64,000 bases of DNA from the NCBI GenBank assembly GCA_023461435.1, contig JAEYLC010000023.1:62001-126000 (forward strand). The letters run 5' to 3'. The notes below the pieces were generated by a model. The model searched no databases. It was not told where the DNA came from and saw nothing but the letters and a program-made list of their open reading frames with translations. This document shows positions 52,608-62,144 of this stretch, one piece after another; the stretch's first letter is position 1; the number at the start of each line of letters is the position of its first letter. The translations under genes were made by a program, and so were the position numbers. Source of the stretch: Bacillota bacterium (GTDB taxonomy: Bacteria; Bacillota; Clostridia; Christensenellales; SZUA-584).

Positions 52608-55600
52608 TTAATTCTCTATCGGGGCAATCAGATACCCATGGTCTGCCTTGATGGCAGCTATCATATCTTTATAGCTTTCAGAAAGCTTTTCATCGTCAAC
52701 GCCGCAGGTGTGCACCTCGCCGCACTCGTTTCTGATGCGCATAAGGCCGTCCTCCGTAAACAGCACGCCCTTATTTGTGCTGTCCTCAAAGCCTTCTACG
52801 TTCCAAAAGACCGTAAATTTATCCTTGTACGGCAGCCCTGTATGCGGACAGAATATTCCGCAGTTGCCGCACTCGTTGCACATGCCGTCGATATGGATGA
52901 TCTGCGGCTTGCTCGCTACATTGATGCTGACATTGGCTCTGTTGGGGCACACCTCACAGCACACCTCGCACACAACATCGCAAGCAAGGCATCTGGCGGC
53001 ATCCCGCCGGTTCGCGTGTTTATCCTCAAGTACCGCCCTGTTTTCGCGAATTTCCTGTTTATCGGTTTCTCTGTCAACGCGCTTAAAATCATGCGAGATG
53101 CCGAGCTTTTTAAGAATATCGATCGCGATGCATTTGGAGTCAGCCATGGCCTGCACGATCGTCGCCGCACCGTCCCGGCAGTCTCCCGCGACGTAAACGC
53201 CGCTGATGCTCGTCTCGTTGCTCTCGTTCACCGCGGCATAGCCGCGTCCGGTTTGCTTCATGCCGAGCTTGTCAAACACGGATGTATCGACCCGCGCGCC
53301 CACCGCGCTGATCACCGTATCAAATTCGAGTGCTTTCGTTTCGCCCGTCGGCACGACGCCGCGCCGTCCGTCCGCGTCCCGGTCACCGAGCCGCATCACT
53401 TCCACGGTCAGCACGCCGTTTTCGTAGGAAACGGGCGCGAGCAGCTCGAGGAAATTGATGCCGTCGGCCATCGCAAGGTGCTTTTCTTCGGCTTCGGCGG
53501 GCATAAAGTCCTTGGTCCGCCGGTATACGATGCTGACCTTGGGTGCGCCGTTCGCCCGTTTTGCGGCTCTCGCGCAGTCCATCGCGACATCGCCGCCGCC
53601 GATGACCGCGACGGATTTGCCAAGGTCTATCTCGCAGTCAGCCGCTTTTGACTTTTCAAGAAAATCCAGCGCGTCAATAAGGTTCCCTCCGCCTGTTTTA
53701 ACCGGGCAGCTGCCTTCCTTCCACGCGCCCGTCGCGATCACGATATAATCATAGCTCTTTTTGAGCACTTCGATATCAATTTTTTCATCGGCGCCGAACA
53801 CAAACCCGACGCCTGTTTTGACGGCCATGGCATAGTCCGCGTCGACGGCCTGCTGCGGAATGCGGAAAGCGGGAATCACGTATTCCACGATGCCCATCGG
53901 CTTCTCGCGCTTTTCAAACACCGTGACATTAACGCCGTTGCGCCGCAGATACAAGCCTGCCGCCAGCCCCGCGGGCCCCGCGCCGATCACGGCGACCTTT
54001 TTATCCGTTTTGAGCGGTGCGGGGATTATCGCGTCGATGTATTTTTGCTGCGCGTGTTGCACGGCGAGCTTTTTCGCCTGCCGCACCTGCAGCGGCTGGT
54101 CGTAATCGATGCGCGTGCACTTGCTCTGGCACACATGGCTGCATATCTCCGCCGTTACAGCGGGTGCCGCGTTGTCGATCGCGATGATGTCAAACGCCCT
54201 TTCATAATCTCCCCGGGCCACCAATTGCAGATACTCGGGTATCTGCTGCTCTATCGGGCAGCCGCCCTGCTTGCACGGCGCTTTGAAGCAGCCAAAAAGC
54301 GGCAGCTTGGAGGCCGTCTTTCTCGATCTGACCGGTCTTGCGTCTTTTAATATATGCTTATCCGTCAGCACGCTTTGCGCGAGTTCATTGAGCGCGTCCA
54401 CGTCGATGATGTCGCCCGTATACACCGCCGTTTCCGCCTTCGTGCTGAGCTGCTTGGCGCGAGAATAGCCGCCGGGCTTCAGTATCGTCGTCGCGAACGT
54501 GACGGGCCTGATGCCCGTTTTGAGTATGCTCTCGATGTTGAAAGAGTCCGCGCCGCCCGAATACGAAATGGGCAGCGTGCCGTTAAAGTGGCTGTTCAGC
54601 TTCGCGGCCACGTTGATGCTGAGCGGGAACAGCGCCCGCCCCGACATGTACATGAATTCGCCGGGCAGCTCGCCGTCCTTGATCATTACCGGGAACGTAT
54701 TCGACACCTTCACGCCAAACGACAAGCCTTCCTGCTTTGCCGTATCCATAAGACGCCCAATCAGCTTTACGACGTCGTCAAGCTTTAAATCCTGCTCAAA
54801 ATGCCTGTTGTCAAACGTGATGTAGCCGTATCCGAGCTGGTCGAGGATGCCGCGCACAAAGTCGTAACCGAGCAGCGTCGGATTGACCTTGATGTACGTA
54901 TCCATCTTTTTGACCGTGAGGAAATAATGCGCGATCTTCTCGATCTCCTGCGGCGGGCAGCCGTGCAGCGTCGAGAGCGTGATCGACGACGAGACATGCG
55001 GCGAAATGTTGTCGATGTCCTCCGCTGTGACGTTCTCAAATCGCTTTAAGTTGTTCTTCAGCCAAGCTTTGCACCGCGCCCAGATGTCCGTGTTCTGCGC
55101 GTCGGCCATGTCGTTGATGTACGAGTCGATTTTCTCTGAGGTGATGCCCTCAAAATCGTATCCGACGCTCATATTGAAAAGGAAATCGACATGCTCGGAA
55201 AGACCGAACTCCTTCATCGCGACATGCAGCGCGATCCAGCCCTTCACGTATTCCTCATAAGCCTGCCGGACCGTGAGCTCGGTGGACCATTCACAGTTGT
55301 AACCTTCGTCCTGCGCGTTGATGCACGGGCGCGGGATGCATTTTCTCAAATCCTCCCCGTCCATCGTCTGCACGGTTTTAAGCTCGAAAAAGCGGAGGCC
55401 CGCCACGTACGACGCGACGAGATTTTGCGCGAGCTGGGTATTCGGCCCGGCCGCGGGCCCGAGTGGGCTGCCGAGCTCCTGCCCGAGTATATTGACCGAT
55501 TTGCCCGGCTTATAGAATTTATTTTTATGAACGCCAAATACGCTGTCCTGATTGCGGTACTCGTCCAGCATCCATCCGATCAGTTGTGAAAACGGCATAG

Positions 55601-55619
55601 GCGTCATGATCTCACTCAT
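52608..55619 (-). CDS. YgfK-type iron-sulfur flavoprotein
   Basis: The 1003-residue protein matches YgfK, often called a putative selenate reductase subunit. Residues 1-420 resemble a dihydroorotate/dihydropyrimidine dehydrogenase FMN barrel. Residues 440-520 hold cysteines of a GltD-like Fe-S region, and 530-870 are a GltD-like pyridine nucleotide-disulfide part with VAVIGAGPAGLAAG and VAVIGGGDVAMD. The C-terminus has CLACDVVCEVCCEVCP and CNECGNCGIFCPHTG ferredoxin motifs. It probably moves electrons between a nucleotide and XdhD. It is 26 nt upstream of xdhD. Confidence 0.92.
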   Translation of the reverse strand: MSEIMTPMPFSQLIGWMLDEYRNQDSVFGVHKNKFYKPGKSVNILGQELGSPLGPAAGPNTQLAQNLVASYVAGLRFFELKTVQTMDGEDLRKCIPRPCINAQDEGYNCEWSTELTVRQAYEEYVKGWIALHVAMKEFGLSEHVDFLFNMSVGYDFEGITSEKIDSYINDMADAQNTDIWARCKAWLKNNLKRFENVTAEDIDNISPHVSSSITLSTLHGCPPQEIEKIAHYFLTVKKMDTYIKVNPTLLGYDFVRGILDQLGYGYITFDNRHFEQDLKLDDVVKLIGRLMDTAKQEGLSFGVKVSNTFPVMIKDGELPGEFMYMSGRALFPLSINVAAKLNSHFNGTLPISYSGGADSFNIESILKTGIRPVTFATTILKPGGYSRAKQLSTKAETAVYTGDIIDVDALNELAQSVLTDKHILKDARPVRSRKTASKLPLFGCFKAPCKQGGCPIEQQIPEYLQLVARGDYERAFDIIAIDNAAPAVTAEICSHVCQSKCTRIDYDQPLQVRQAKKLAVQHAQQKYIDAIIPAPLKTDKKVAVIGAGPAGLAAGLYLRRNGVNVTVFEKREKPMGIVEYVIPAFRIPQQAVDADYAMAVKTGVGFVFGADEKIDIEVLKKSYDYIVIATGAWKEGSCPVKTGGGNLIDALDFLEKSKAADCEIDLGKSVAVIGGGDVAMDCARAAKRANGAPKVSIVYRRTKDFMPAEAEEKHLAMADGINFLELLAPVSYENGVLTVEVMRLGDRDADGRRGVVPTGETKALEFDTVISAVGARVDTSVFDKLGMKQTGRGYAAVNESNETSISGVYVAGDCRDGAATIVQAMADSKCIAIDILKKLGISHDFKRVDRETDKQEIRENRAVLEDKHANRRDAARCLACDVVCEVCCEVCPNRANVSINVASKPQIIHIDGMCNECGNCGIFCPHTGLPYKDKFTVFWNVEGFEDSTNKGVLFTEDGLMRIRNECGEVHTCGVDDEKLSESYKDMIAAIKADHGYLIAPIEN

Positions 55620-55638
55620 ATTGGGCTCCCTTTTACTG

Positions 55639-56964
55639 TTATACGCGTTTCCAGAATGCGCTTGCGGTTTCGCGCGCTTTGGCCATAATCTCGCGTTCGT
55701 CCGCCGTCTGCAGCACGCGGTCTTTCATCACAAATTCGCCGTTGATCATTGTGGATACCACGCTGCGTCCCGACATGCCGAACAGTATATGCGAGGTAAT
55801 GTTGTTTTCATTGATCGGCGTGGGCGCTTCATAATCGACCACGATGATGTCCGCGAGAGCGCCTTTGTCGATGATGCCGAGCGGCTTGCTGAAATGCCGC
55901 TCGCAGATGCCCGCGTTGTTCTTCAGCAGCATCTGCGCCGATTCGCCCCAGGCCACGCTCGGGTCTCCCATATTGTGCTTGTGCAGTATGTTGGCCACCT
56001 TGAACGATTCGAGCATATCCGTGGTGTAGCCGTCCGTGCCGAGGCCGAGCAATATGCCTTTGTCCATCATCTGCAGCACCGCCGAGCAGCCCACCGCGTT
56101 GCCCATATTGGATTCGGGGTTGTGCACCACCATGGTATCGGTGTGCCGTAGAATATCCATCTCCCGCGCGTTGATGTGTATGGCGTGGATCGCGAGCGTT
56201 TGCGGCCCGAGTATTTTCGCGTCAAGCAGCCGCTCAATCACGCGCTTGCCGTACTTTTTGAGGTTGTCGTAAAGATCGTCGATGCCTTCCGCGGCGTGCA
56301 CATGGAATCCGGTGCCGTTCGCGGCTTCCACGCATCTTTCCAGCGTTTCGTCCGAAAGCGTGAACGACGCGTGTAGGCCGAAAAGCCCCTTGATCATGTC
56401 GCTGTTTCGCCCGTTGGCATATTTGATAAAATCCGCGTTTTCCCTGATGCCCTGATCGGCGATCTCTGCGCCGTCGCGGTCGGAGACTTCGTAGCAAAGC
56501 GACGTGCGCACGCCGAGCTTCTCCGCGACATCAGCAATCGTTTTGAGGCTGCCCGGCACATGCCCGGCGCTCGCGTGATGGTCGTATACCGTTGTCACGC
56601 CGTTTTTGATGCCGTCGATATATGTGGCATACGCGCTGTATTCGATCTCCGGCAGATCAAGCGCCCTGTCGAGCCGCCACCAGAGATTTTCGAGTATCTG
56701 TGTGAAGTTTTTGGAGACCTTGCCGCCGCTCAATATCATGCCGCGCGCAAACGCGCTGTAGATATGGCCGTGCGTATTGATCAGACCCGGCATGATCACG
56801 CGCCCGTCCGCGTTATAAAACGGCGCTGACGGGTACTTTTTCTTCATATCCTGCGTGGTGCCATAGTCCGCGATTGTGCTGCCGTCCACAGCCACACACC
56901 CGTCCATAAGAAGAGGGCATGCGCCATTTTGCGTGATGAGTATCCCGTTTCCGATCAATATCAT
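55639..56964 (-). CDS. Aminohydrolase SsnA
   Basis: The 441-residue amidohydrolase has the metal site GLINTHGHIY at about 57-66, then HAAEG, AIHAIHINAREM, NPESNMGNAVG and LGTDGY. It matches SsnA, a member of the ATZ/TRZ-like branch, found next to ygfK and xdhD in the E. coli cluster. It probably deaminates or dechlorohydrolyses a purine-derived ring; the substrate is not established. It lies 19 nt from each neighbour in the operon. Confidence 0.9.
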   Translation of the reverse strand: MILIGNGILITQNGACPLLMDGCVAVDGSTIADYGTTQDMKKKYPSAPFYNADGRVIMPGLINTHGHIYSAFARGMILSGGKVSKNFTQILENLWWRLDRALDLPEIEYSAYATYIDGIKNGVTTVYDHHASAGHVPGSLKTIADVAEKLGVRTSLCYEVSDRDGAEIADQGIRENADFIKYANGRNSDMIKGLFGLHASFTLSDETLERCVEAANGTGFHVHAAEGIDDLYDNLKKYGKRVIERLLDAKILGPQTLAIHAIHINAREMDILRHTDTMVVHNPESNMGNAVGCSAVLQMMDKGILLGLGTDGYTTDMLESFKVANILHKHNMGDPSVAWGESAQMLLKNNAGICERHFSKPLGIIDKGALADIIVVDYEAPTPINENNITSHILFGMSGRSVVSTMINGEFVMKDRVLQTADEREIMAKARETASAFWKRV

Positions 56965-56983
56965 AGCTTATTCCTCCTGTGCT

Positions 56984-57910
56984 TCAGGGCAGTATCACGG
57001 TGCCTGTCTTGCCTCCAAGGCCGTCGATCAGCCCTTCGAGCGACGTGATCAGCGCCTTGCAGGACGGCTTATCAGTGACCACGCGCATCGCCGCCTTCAC
57101 CTTCGGGAGCATCGAGCCTTTGCCGAACTGGCCTTCCTCGATATACCTCTCGGCATTGGCGCAGCTTAAGCTGTCAAGCCACTGCTCGTTTTCCTTGCCG
57201 AAGTTCAGCGCGACTTTTTCCACCGCTGTCAGTATAACAAAATAATCGGCGTCGATCAATTTGGCGAGCTTGGCGCTCGTGTAATCCTTGTCAATAATCG
57301 CTTCCACGCCTTTGAGACGGTTGCCGATCTCTTTGACGGGGATGCCGCCGCCGCCGCACGCGATCACGACCTGCCCCGCGTCGAGCAGCGTGTGGATCGT
57401 TTCGTATTCCACGATATGCTGAGGCTCGGGCGACGCGACCACCTGCCTGTAGCCTTGCGGAAATTCAGCGATCGTTTCCCCCATGCCGCGGCGCTTTTCG
57501 GCCTGTTCCTCCGTGAGATACAGACCGATGGGCTTCGTCGGCTCCTGAAACGCCGGATCATCGGGGTCAACGATCACCTGCGTGATCACCGTTGAAACGG
57601 GGATATTAAGCCCCCGGTTCAACAGTTCCTCGCGCAGCATGTTTTGCAGATCGTAGCCGATGTAGCCTTGCGTGATGCTGACGCAGACGGACATCGTAAA
57701 ATCATCGATATCGTGATCGATCTTATAGCTGTCGAAACAGTCGGTCACGAGCCCCACCTGCGGGCCGTTGCCGTGCGTGATCACCACCTGATAACCGTCT
57801 TTAACGAGCTCGACGATTTTCTTGCTCGTTTTTCTCACGGCGACCATCTGTTCCGATAAATTCTTGCCGAGCGCGTTGCCGCCAAGGGCAATGACGATTC
57901 TTTTACTCAC
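56984..57910 (-). CDS. Carbamate kinase (YqeA/ArcC family)
   Basis: This kinase transfers phosphate from carbamoyl phosphate to ADP, giving ATP, ammonia and carbon dioxide. The 308-residue product begins IVIALGGNALGKN, has ITHGNGPQVG at about 45-54, and ACGGGGIPV near 183-191. With the YgeW carbamoyltransferase encoded just upstream it can recover ATP from ureido intermediates of purine breakdown. Spacing to ygeW is 7 nt. Confidence 0.94.
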   Translation of the reverse strand: MSKRIVIALGGNALGKNLSEQMVAVRKTSKKIVELVKDGYQVVITHGNGPQVGLVTDCFDSYKIDHDIDDFTMSVCVSITQGYIGYDLQNMLREELLNRGLNIPVSTVITQVIVDPDDPAFQEPTKPIGLYLTEEQAEKRRGMGETIAEFPQGYRQVVASPEPQHIVEYETIHTLLDAGQVVIACGGGGIPVKEIGNRLKGVEAIIDKDYTSAKLAKLIDADYFVILTAVEKVALNFGKENEQWLDSLSCANAERYIEEGQFGKGSMLPKVKAAMRVVTDKPSCKALITSLEGLIDGLGGKTGTVILP

Positions 57911-57917
57911 GTCAGCA

Positions 57918-59111
57918 TCATCCTATCCATCTCGGCGACGCTTTGCCGATGAGATCTTTGAGCACAGCAGCCGGATCCTTGACCTTGCTTAAAAGGATCA
58001 TCGCCGCGATGATGTACGGCTTGTTGCCCGCTTGTTTGTAAAGCGGCTCTCTGTATCTGTCGAAAACGCTCGCGGCCACTTCGCCCTGCTCACACGAAAC
58101 GCCTGTGATGTCGGCGGGCAGGCAGTGCAGATACAGCGCCTTTTTGTTCGTCGTCAGGCTCATCATCTCTTCGGTGCATTCCCAGTCCTTATGCTGCGCG
58201 TTGTGCGCGAGCAGCTCTTTTTCGAGCGACTTGATGCCGTCAAAATCGCCGTTGCCGTACATCACGGTTCTCTTCTCCATCGCGGCAAACGGCGCCCAGC
58301 TCTTCGGATACACGATATCGGCGCCCTTAAACGCTTCCTTCATGCTGTTTGTTTTGATGAAGCTGCCGCCCGTGGCTGCCGCATTCTTCTTTGCGACATC
58401 TTCGACGTCGCCCATCACTTCGTAGCCCTCCGGATGCGCAAGCGTCACATCCATGCCAAAGCGCGTCATGAGGCCGATCACACCCTGCGGCACCGAAAGC
58501 GGCTTGCCGTAAGACGGAGAATACGCCCATGTCATCGCGATCTTCTTGCCTTTGAGGTTCTCCACGCCGCCGAACTCCTTGATGATGTGCAGCATATCCG
58601 CCATCGACTGCGTCGGGTGGTCGATATCGCACTGAAGGTTCACGAGCGTCGGGCGCTGCTCGAGCACGCCGTCGTCAAAGCCCTGCTTCACATATTCCGA
58701 GACATTGCGCATATATGTGTTGCCCTTGCCGATATACATGTCGTCGCGGATGCCGATGACGTCCGCCATAAAAGAGATCATGTTGGCCGTTTCTCTCACT
58801 GTCTCGCCGTGCGCGATCTGCGATTTGCCTTCATCAAGGTCCTGCACAGTCAGCCCCAAAAGGTTGCAGGCGCTCGCAAAGCTGAAGCGCGTGCGCGTGG
58901 AGTTGTCCCTGAACAGCGAGATCGCGAGGCCGCTGTCAAATATCCTTGAAGAGATGTTGCTTTCGCGCATTTTGCGAAGCAGCTCGGCCACCTGAAATAC
59001 ACCCTGAATCTCATCGTCCGTCTTTTCCCATGTCAGAAAAAAGTCGTTCAAATACATATCCTTTAAATTCAGCGCCGCCAGTTTTTCAAGCATTTTGTTC
59101 ATATCGCTCAT
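57918..59111 (-). CDS. Knotted carbamoyltransferase YgeW
   Basis: The 397-residue protein belongs to the aspartate/ornithine carbamoyltransferase superfamily, YgeW branch. The carbamoyl phosphate loop SLFRDNSTRTRFSFA is at about 70-84, and HCLPAD lies near 332-337. YgeW forms a trefoil-knotted fold and its physiological substrate is not firmly known; in this cluster it probably releases carbamoyl phosphate from a ureido acid for the carbamate kinase. The ATG at 59111 follows GAGAGGAA; an upstream TTG at 59129 is less likely. Confidence 0.93.
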   Translation of the reverse strand: MSDMNKMLEKLAALNLKDMYLNDFFLTWEKTDDEIQGVFQVAELLRKMRESNISSRIFDSGLAISLFRDNSTRTRFSFASACNLLGLTVQDLDEGKSQIAHGETVRETANMISFMADVIGIRDDMYIGKGNTYMRNVSEYVKQGFDDGVLEQRPTLVNLQCDIDHPTQSMADMLHIIKEFGGVENLKGKKIAMTWAYSPSYGKPLSVPQGVIGLMTRFGMDVTLAHPEGYEVMGDVEDVAKKNAAATGGSFIKTNSMKEAFKGADIVYPKSWAPFAAMEKRTVMYGNGDFDGIKSLEKELLAHNAQHKDWECTEEMMSLTTNKKALYLHCLPADITGVSCEQGEVAASVFDRYREPLYKQAGNKPYIIAAMILLSKVKDPAAVLKDLIGKASPRWIG

Positions 59112-59132
59112 AGTATCTATTCCTCTCAAAAT

Positions 59133-60332
59133 TTATTTGTCTCTTTTGCGGTAGCATTCGGGCAGAGCCGCGTATACGGCCGCGCATTTTATAAGATCGG
59201 CCTTCCAGGTCTTCTCGTTGGGCGCGTGCGCCTGCGCCTCTTTGCCGGGGCCGAAGCCTATGCACGGAATGCCGTAGCGCCCCATGATGGACACGCCGTT
59301 CGTGGAGAATGTCCATTTGTCCACCTTGGGCGTACCGTACATGCCCTCATACGCCTCCACCATCGATTGCGTGGTGATGTGATCCTCGGGCGATACCCAT
59401 GTCGGGAAGAAACAGTCTGTCGGATACACAAGGTTCGTGTACGACGGCCTGTCGTATTTGTACATCGAGACTTCGGCGTTATATTTCTTTACGGCGGGCA
59501 GGGCTCTGATTTCCTCAAGCGCCGATTCATACGTTTCACCGTCGGTCAAGCGCCTGTCGATGGATATCGCGCAGCTGTCCGCCACCGCGCACCGCGACGG
59601 TGAGGTGAAGAAGATTTCGGACACAGCCAGCGTGCCTTTGCCGAGAAACTTATCGTCACGCAGGCGGTTGTTGAGCTCCTTAACCTCCGAGATGATCTCC
59701 GCCATTTTGTATATCGCGTTGTCGCCGCGCTCGGGCGCGCTGCCGTGGCATGAAATGCCTTTCACATCCACACGAATCTCCATGCGTCCGCGCTGGCCTC
59801 TGTAAATGTTGCCGTCCGTCGGCTCGGTGATCACCACAAATTCGGGACGAATCTTATCTTCGTTGATGATGTACTGCCAGCAGAGTCCGTCGCAGTCTTC
59901 CTCCTGCACGGTGCCCGTCACGAGCACCTTATAGCCCGCAAGCAGCCCTAGGTCCTTCATGATCTTCGCGCCGTACACCGCGCTGACGATGCCGCCAAGC
60001 TGGTCGGACGCGCCTCTGCCGCCGATTTCCTCATCCGTCTCAAAGCCGGCGTAAGGGTCGAACTGCCAGTTGCTTATGTTGCCGATACCCACTGTGTCGA
60101 TATGCGCGTCGTAGGCGATGATCTTGTCGCCGTCGCCCATGGTCCCTAAAATGTTGCCCATCGGGTCAATCTCGACCTTGTCAAACCCGACCTGCGTCAT
60201 CTCCTGCCGGATGCGCTGGATGACTTTTTCCTCGCCCGCGCTTTCGCCCGGAATTGCGATCAGGTCTCTCAAAAACTTTGTCATTTGCGGCTCAAAATCA
60301 GCGGCTTTGCGTTTAATCATTGAAAATTCCAT
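59133..60332 (-). CDS. YgeY-type M20 family hydrolase
   Basis: The 399-residue protein is an M20-type metalloamidase, family YgeY (annotated as putative selenium metabolism hydrolase). The metal motif is YDAHIDTVG at about 74-82, then VQEEDCDG near 142-149 and STNGVSIMG. It probably cleaves an amide or carbamoyl amino acid in the purine or diaminopropionate path. It is the first gene of the long operon. The ATG at 60332 follows GAGGAGC at 9 nt, and a terminator-like hairpin lies 31 nt upstream. Confidence 0.9.
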   Translation of the reverse strand: MEFSMIKRKAADFEPQMTKFLRDLIAIPGESAGEEKVIQRIRQEMTQVGFDKVEIDPMGNILGTMGDGDKIIAYDAHIDTVGIGNISNWQFDPYAGFETDEEIGGRGASDQLGGIVSAVYGAKIMKDLGLLAGYKVLVTGTVQEEDCDGLCWQYIINEDKIRPEFVVITEPTDGNIYRGQRGRMEIRVDVKGISCHGSAPERGDNAIYKMAEIISEVKELNNRLRDDKFLGKGTLAVSEIFFTSPSRCAVADSCAISIDRRLTDGETYESALEEIRALPAVKKYNAEVSMYKYDRPSYTNLVYPTDCFFPTWVSPEDHITTQSMVEAYEGMYGTPKVDKWTFSTNGVSIMGRYGIPCIGFGPGKEAQAHAPNEKTWKADLIKCAAVYAALPECYRKRDK

Positions 60333-60362
60333 TGTTATTGCTCCTCACGTTTATACAATTTT

Positions 60363-60389
60363 AAAAAGGCAATGAGAACACATTGCCTT
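60363..60389 (-). terminator. Attenuator-like terminator in the ygeY leader
   Basis: On the minus strand AAGGCAATG and CATTGCCTT form a 9-bp stem with a 6-nt loop TGTTCT, followed by further T (TTTTT in all) and then AAAATTG. It sits between the promoter at 60496-60524 and the ygeY start, so it could block expression of the whole operon unless overcome. Confidence 0.7.
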
Positions 60390-60495
60390 ATCTCCTGCAC
60401 TAGAATAGTATCTCCGCATTTCATTCTTTTCTACAGCACTGTAAAAAGTCATCATACAAAAATATTTTTAATACCTAATTATTTTTTATGGTTTA

Positions 60496-60524
60496 AATGT
60501 AGCATGTCGGATTGTCTTTGTCAA
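60496..60524 (-). promoter_or_regulatory. Promoter of the ygeY-ygeX purine operon
   Basis: On the minus strand TTGACA (60524-60519), 17 bp, TACATT (60501-60496). It would give a leader of about 160 nt containing the hairpin at 60426-60448 and the terminator at 60363-60389. Confidence 0.7.
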
Positions 60525-60581
60525 CATATATGCCAGTGTATTTATCGCACAATTATGAAGCCGTGAGGTCGACAGGCGTTG

Positions 60582-60610
60582 TTGTTATTCTTCCGATAAT
60601 AGTCTACAAT
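60582..60610 (+). promoter_or_regulatory. Promoter of yqeC-yqeB-xdhC-type genes
   Basis: TTGTTA (60582-60587), 17 bp, TACAAT (60605-60610), 33 bp before the yqeC ATG. It is divergent from the ygeY promoter across about 60 bp. Confidence 0.7.
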
Positions 60611-60643
60611 GGAAAACAATAAGAATCAAGGACTTCATAGCAA

Positions 60644-61345
60644 ATGATCATTGCGCTGGTCGGAGCGGGCGGGAAAACAACGCTGGGCCGAAAAATAGCA
60701 TATGAACTGTCTTGCAGAGGCTGCCGGTTACTGTTCACGACGACCACCAAAATAGCTCGTCCGGAAGACGGAAATGTTTATATTGGCCCGATACAAAACA
60801 TCCCGAAGAGCAGTTTGTTTACAACTGCCGCGAAAGCTGTGCTCGAAAACGGAAAGCTGCAAGGCTATCCCCCGCTTGAGCTTGATCAGACCCCTCCGAT
60901 ATTTGATCATATCGTCGTGGAGGCGGACGGCGCAAACAGAAAGCCGGTGAAGGCGCCGAATGCCACGGAACCCGTTTATCCGAATGATACAAGGATCGTG
61001 ATCGGCGTGATCGGGCTCGACTGCCTTGGAAAACCCGTGATCGATGAGTTCGTTCATCGTCCGGCGTGTTTTGCGGATGTCACGCAGGCAAAACAAGGAG
61101 ACATCATCACACCAGGGCATCTGCTCCGGCTGATCAGCCATCCGCACGGCCTTTTTAAAGGCGCGCCTCTTAACGCCTCAAGAATTGTTTTCCTCAATAA
61201 ATATGATACAATAGACGATACAAACAGGGACGAAGCGGCAGCTATTATAGAAAATGCGTCGCTGCCTGTATTTGTGACCAGCCGTGAAACGGACTGGTTT
61301 CCCGAATTTTACGAGACGTTTATGAAGGAAGCTTATGATGGATAA
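60644..61345 (+). CDS. Selenium-dependent hydroxylase accessory protein YqeC
   Basis: The 233-residue protein begins MIIALVGAGGKTTLGRK with a P-loop at residues 7-13, as in YqeC-type accessory proteins. YqeC is genomically tied to maturation of selenium-dependent molybdenum hydroxylases, but its reaction is not known. It overlaps yqeB by 11 nt, and the ribosome binding site AAGGAC lies somewhat far from the ATG. Divergent placement next to the purine operon supports a maturation role for XdhD or XdhA. Confidence 0.87.
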   Translation: MIIALVGAGGKTTLGRKIAYELSCRGCRLLFTTTTKIARPEDGNVYIGPIQNIPKSSLFTTAAKAVLENGKLQGYPPLELDQTPPIFDHIVVEADGANRKPVKAPNATEPVYPNDTRIVIGVIGLDCLGKPVIDEFVHRPACFADVTQAKQGDIITPGHLLRLISHPHGLFKGAPLNASRIVFLNKYDTIDDTNRDEAAAIIENASLPVFVTSRETDWFPEFYETFMKEAYDG

Positions 61346-62144
61346 AACCGTTGTCGTGAGGGGCGCGGGCGATCTGGCCACCGGCGTTATTTACATACTC
61401 AAGCACTTCGGGTTTCGGGTGATTGCGACGGAGATTGAAAAACCGTCGGCGATACGGCGCACGGTTGCGCTCAGCGAGGCCGTTTATGACGGCATCGCGA
61501 CCGTTGAGGACGTGACGGCGGTGCTCTGCGGCAGCCAGAATGAAATTGAAAATACGCTGAACGATGATAAGGTGCCGCTGCTGATCGACCCGAAAAGCCG
61601 CGTCATTGAGGAAATAAAACCGGATATTGTGGTGGACGCGATCATCGCGAAGAAGAATCTCGGGACGGACATGCATATGGCCCCCATTGTGGTCGGGCTC
61701 GGGCCGGGGTTTTGTGCCGGGAAAGATGTTCACGCGGTGGTGGAAACAGCACGCGGACATGAACTGGGGCGCATGATATTAAACGGCTCCGCGAAGCCCA
61801 ATACCGGCGTTCCGGGCGTGATCGGCGGCTATTCGCATGAGCGCGTGATCTACGCGCCCAAAGCGGGTATTATCCGGTGCTTCAAAAAAATCGGAGACCA
61901 TGTGGATGCGGATGAAATCATTGCCGACGTGGACGGCGCGCCCGTCAAAGCAAAGATCGGCGGCATACTGCGCGGCCTGATACGCGACGGCTTCACGGTG
62001 ACCGAAGGCTTCAAAACGGCGGATGTCGATCCGAGAGACGTTTATGACCACTGCTTTTCGATATCCGATAAAGCGCGCATGATCGGCTTCGGCACGCTCT
62101 TTGCCATCAATCATCTTCTTAAGGAGACAAGCCATGCTCATTGA
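61335..62144 (+). CDS. Selenium-dependent molybdenum cofactor protein YqeB
   Basis: The 269-residue protein shows the YqeB features VVVRGAGDLATGVIY at 5-19, VVDAIIAKKN and LGPGFCAGKDVHAV, and a C-terminal biotinyl/XdhC-like part starting YAPKAGIIR. YqeB is named for its link to selenium-dependent molybdenum hydroxylases, probably handling the labile selenium ligand of the cofactor; the chemistry is unproved. It overlaps yqeC and the following XdhC-type gene. Confidence 0.9.
   Translation: MMDKTVVVRGAGDLATGVIYILKHFGFRVIATEIEKPSAIRRTVALSEAVYDGIATVEDVTAVLCGSQNEIENTLNDDKVPLLIDPKSRVIEEIKPDIVVDAIIAKKNLGTDMHMAPIVVGLGPGFCAGKDVHAVVETARGHELGRMILNGSAKPNTGVPGVIGGYSHERVIYAPKAGIIRCFKKIGDHVDADEIIADVDGAPVKAKIGGILRGLIRDGFTVTEGFKTADVDPRDVYDHCFSISDKARMIGFGTLFAINHLLKETSHAH

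Noticed and set aside
50014..55619. Selenocysteine codons in XdhD or YgfK
   Set aside because: Both reading frames are uninterrupted and full length, so selenium, if used, would be a labile cofactor. No in-frame UGA was seen.
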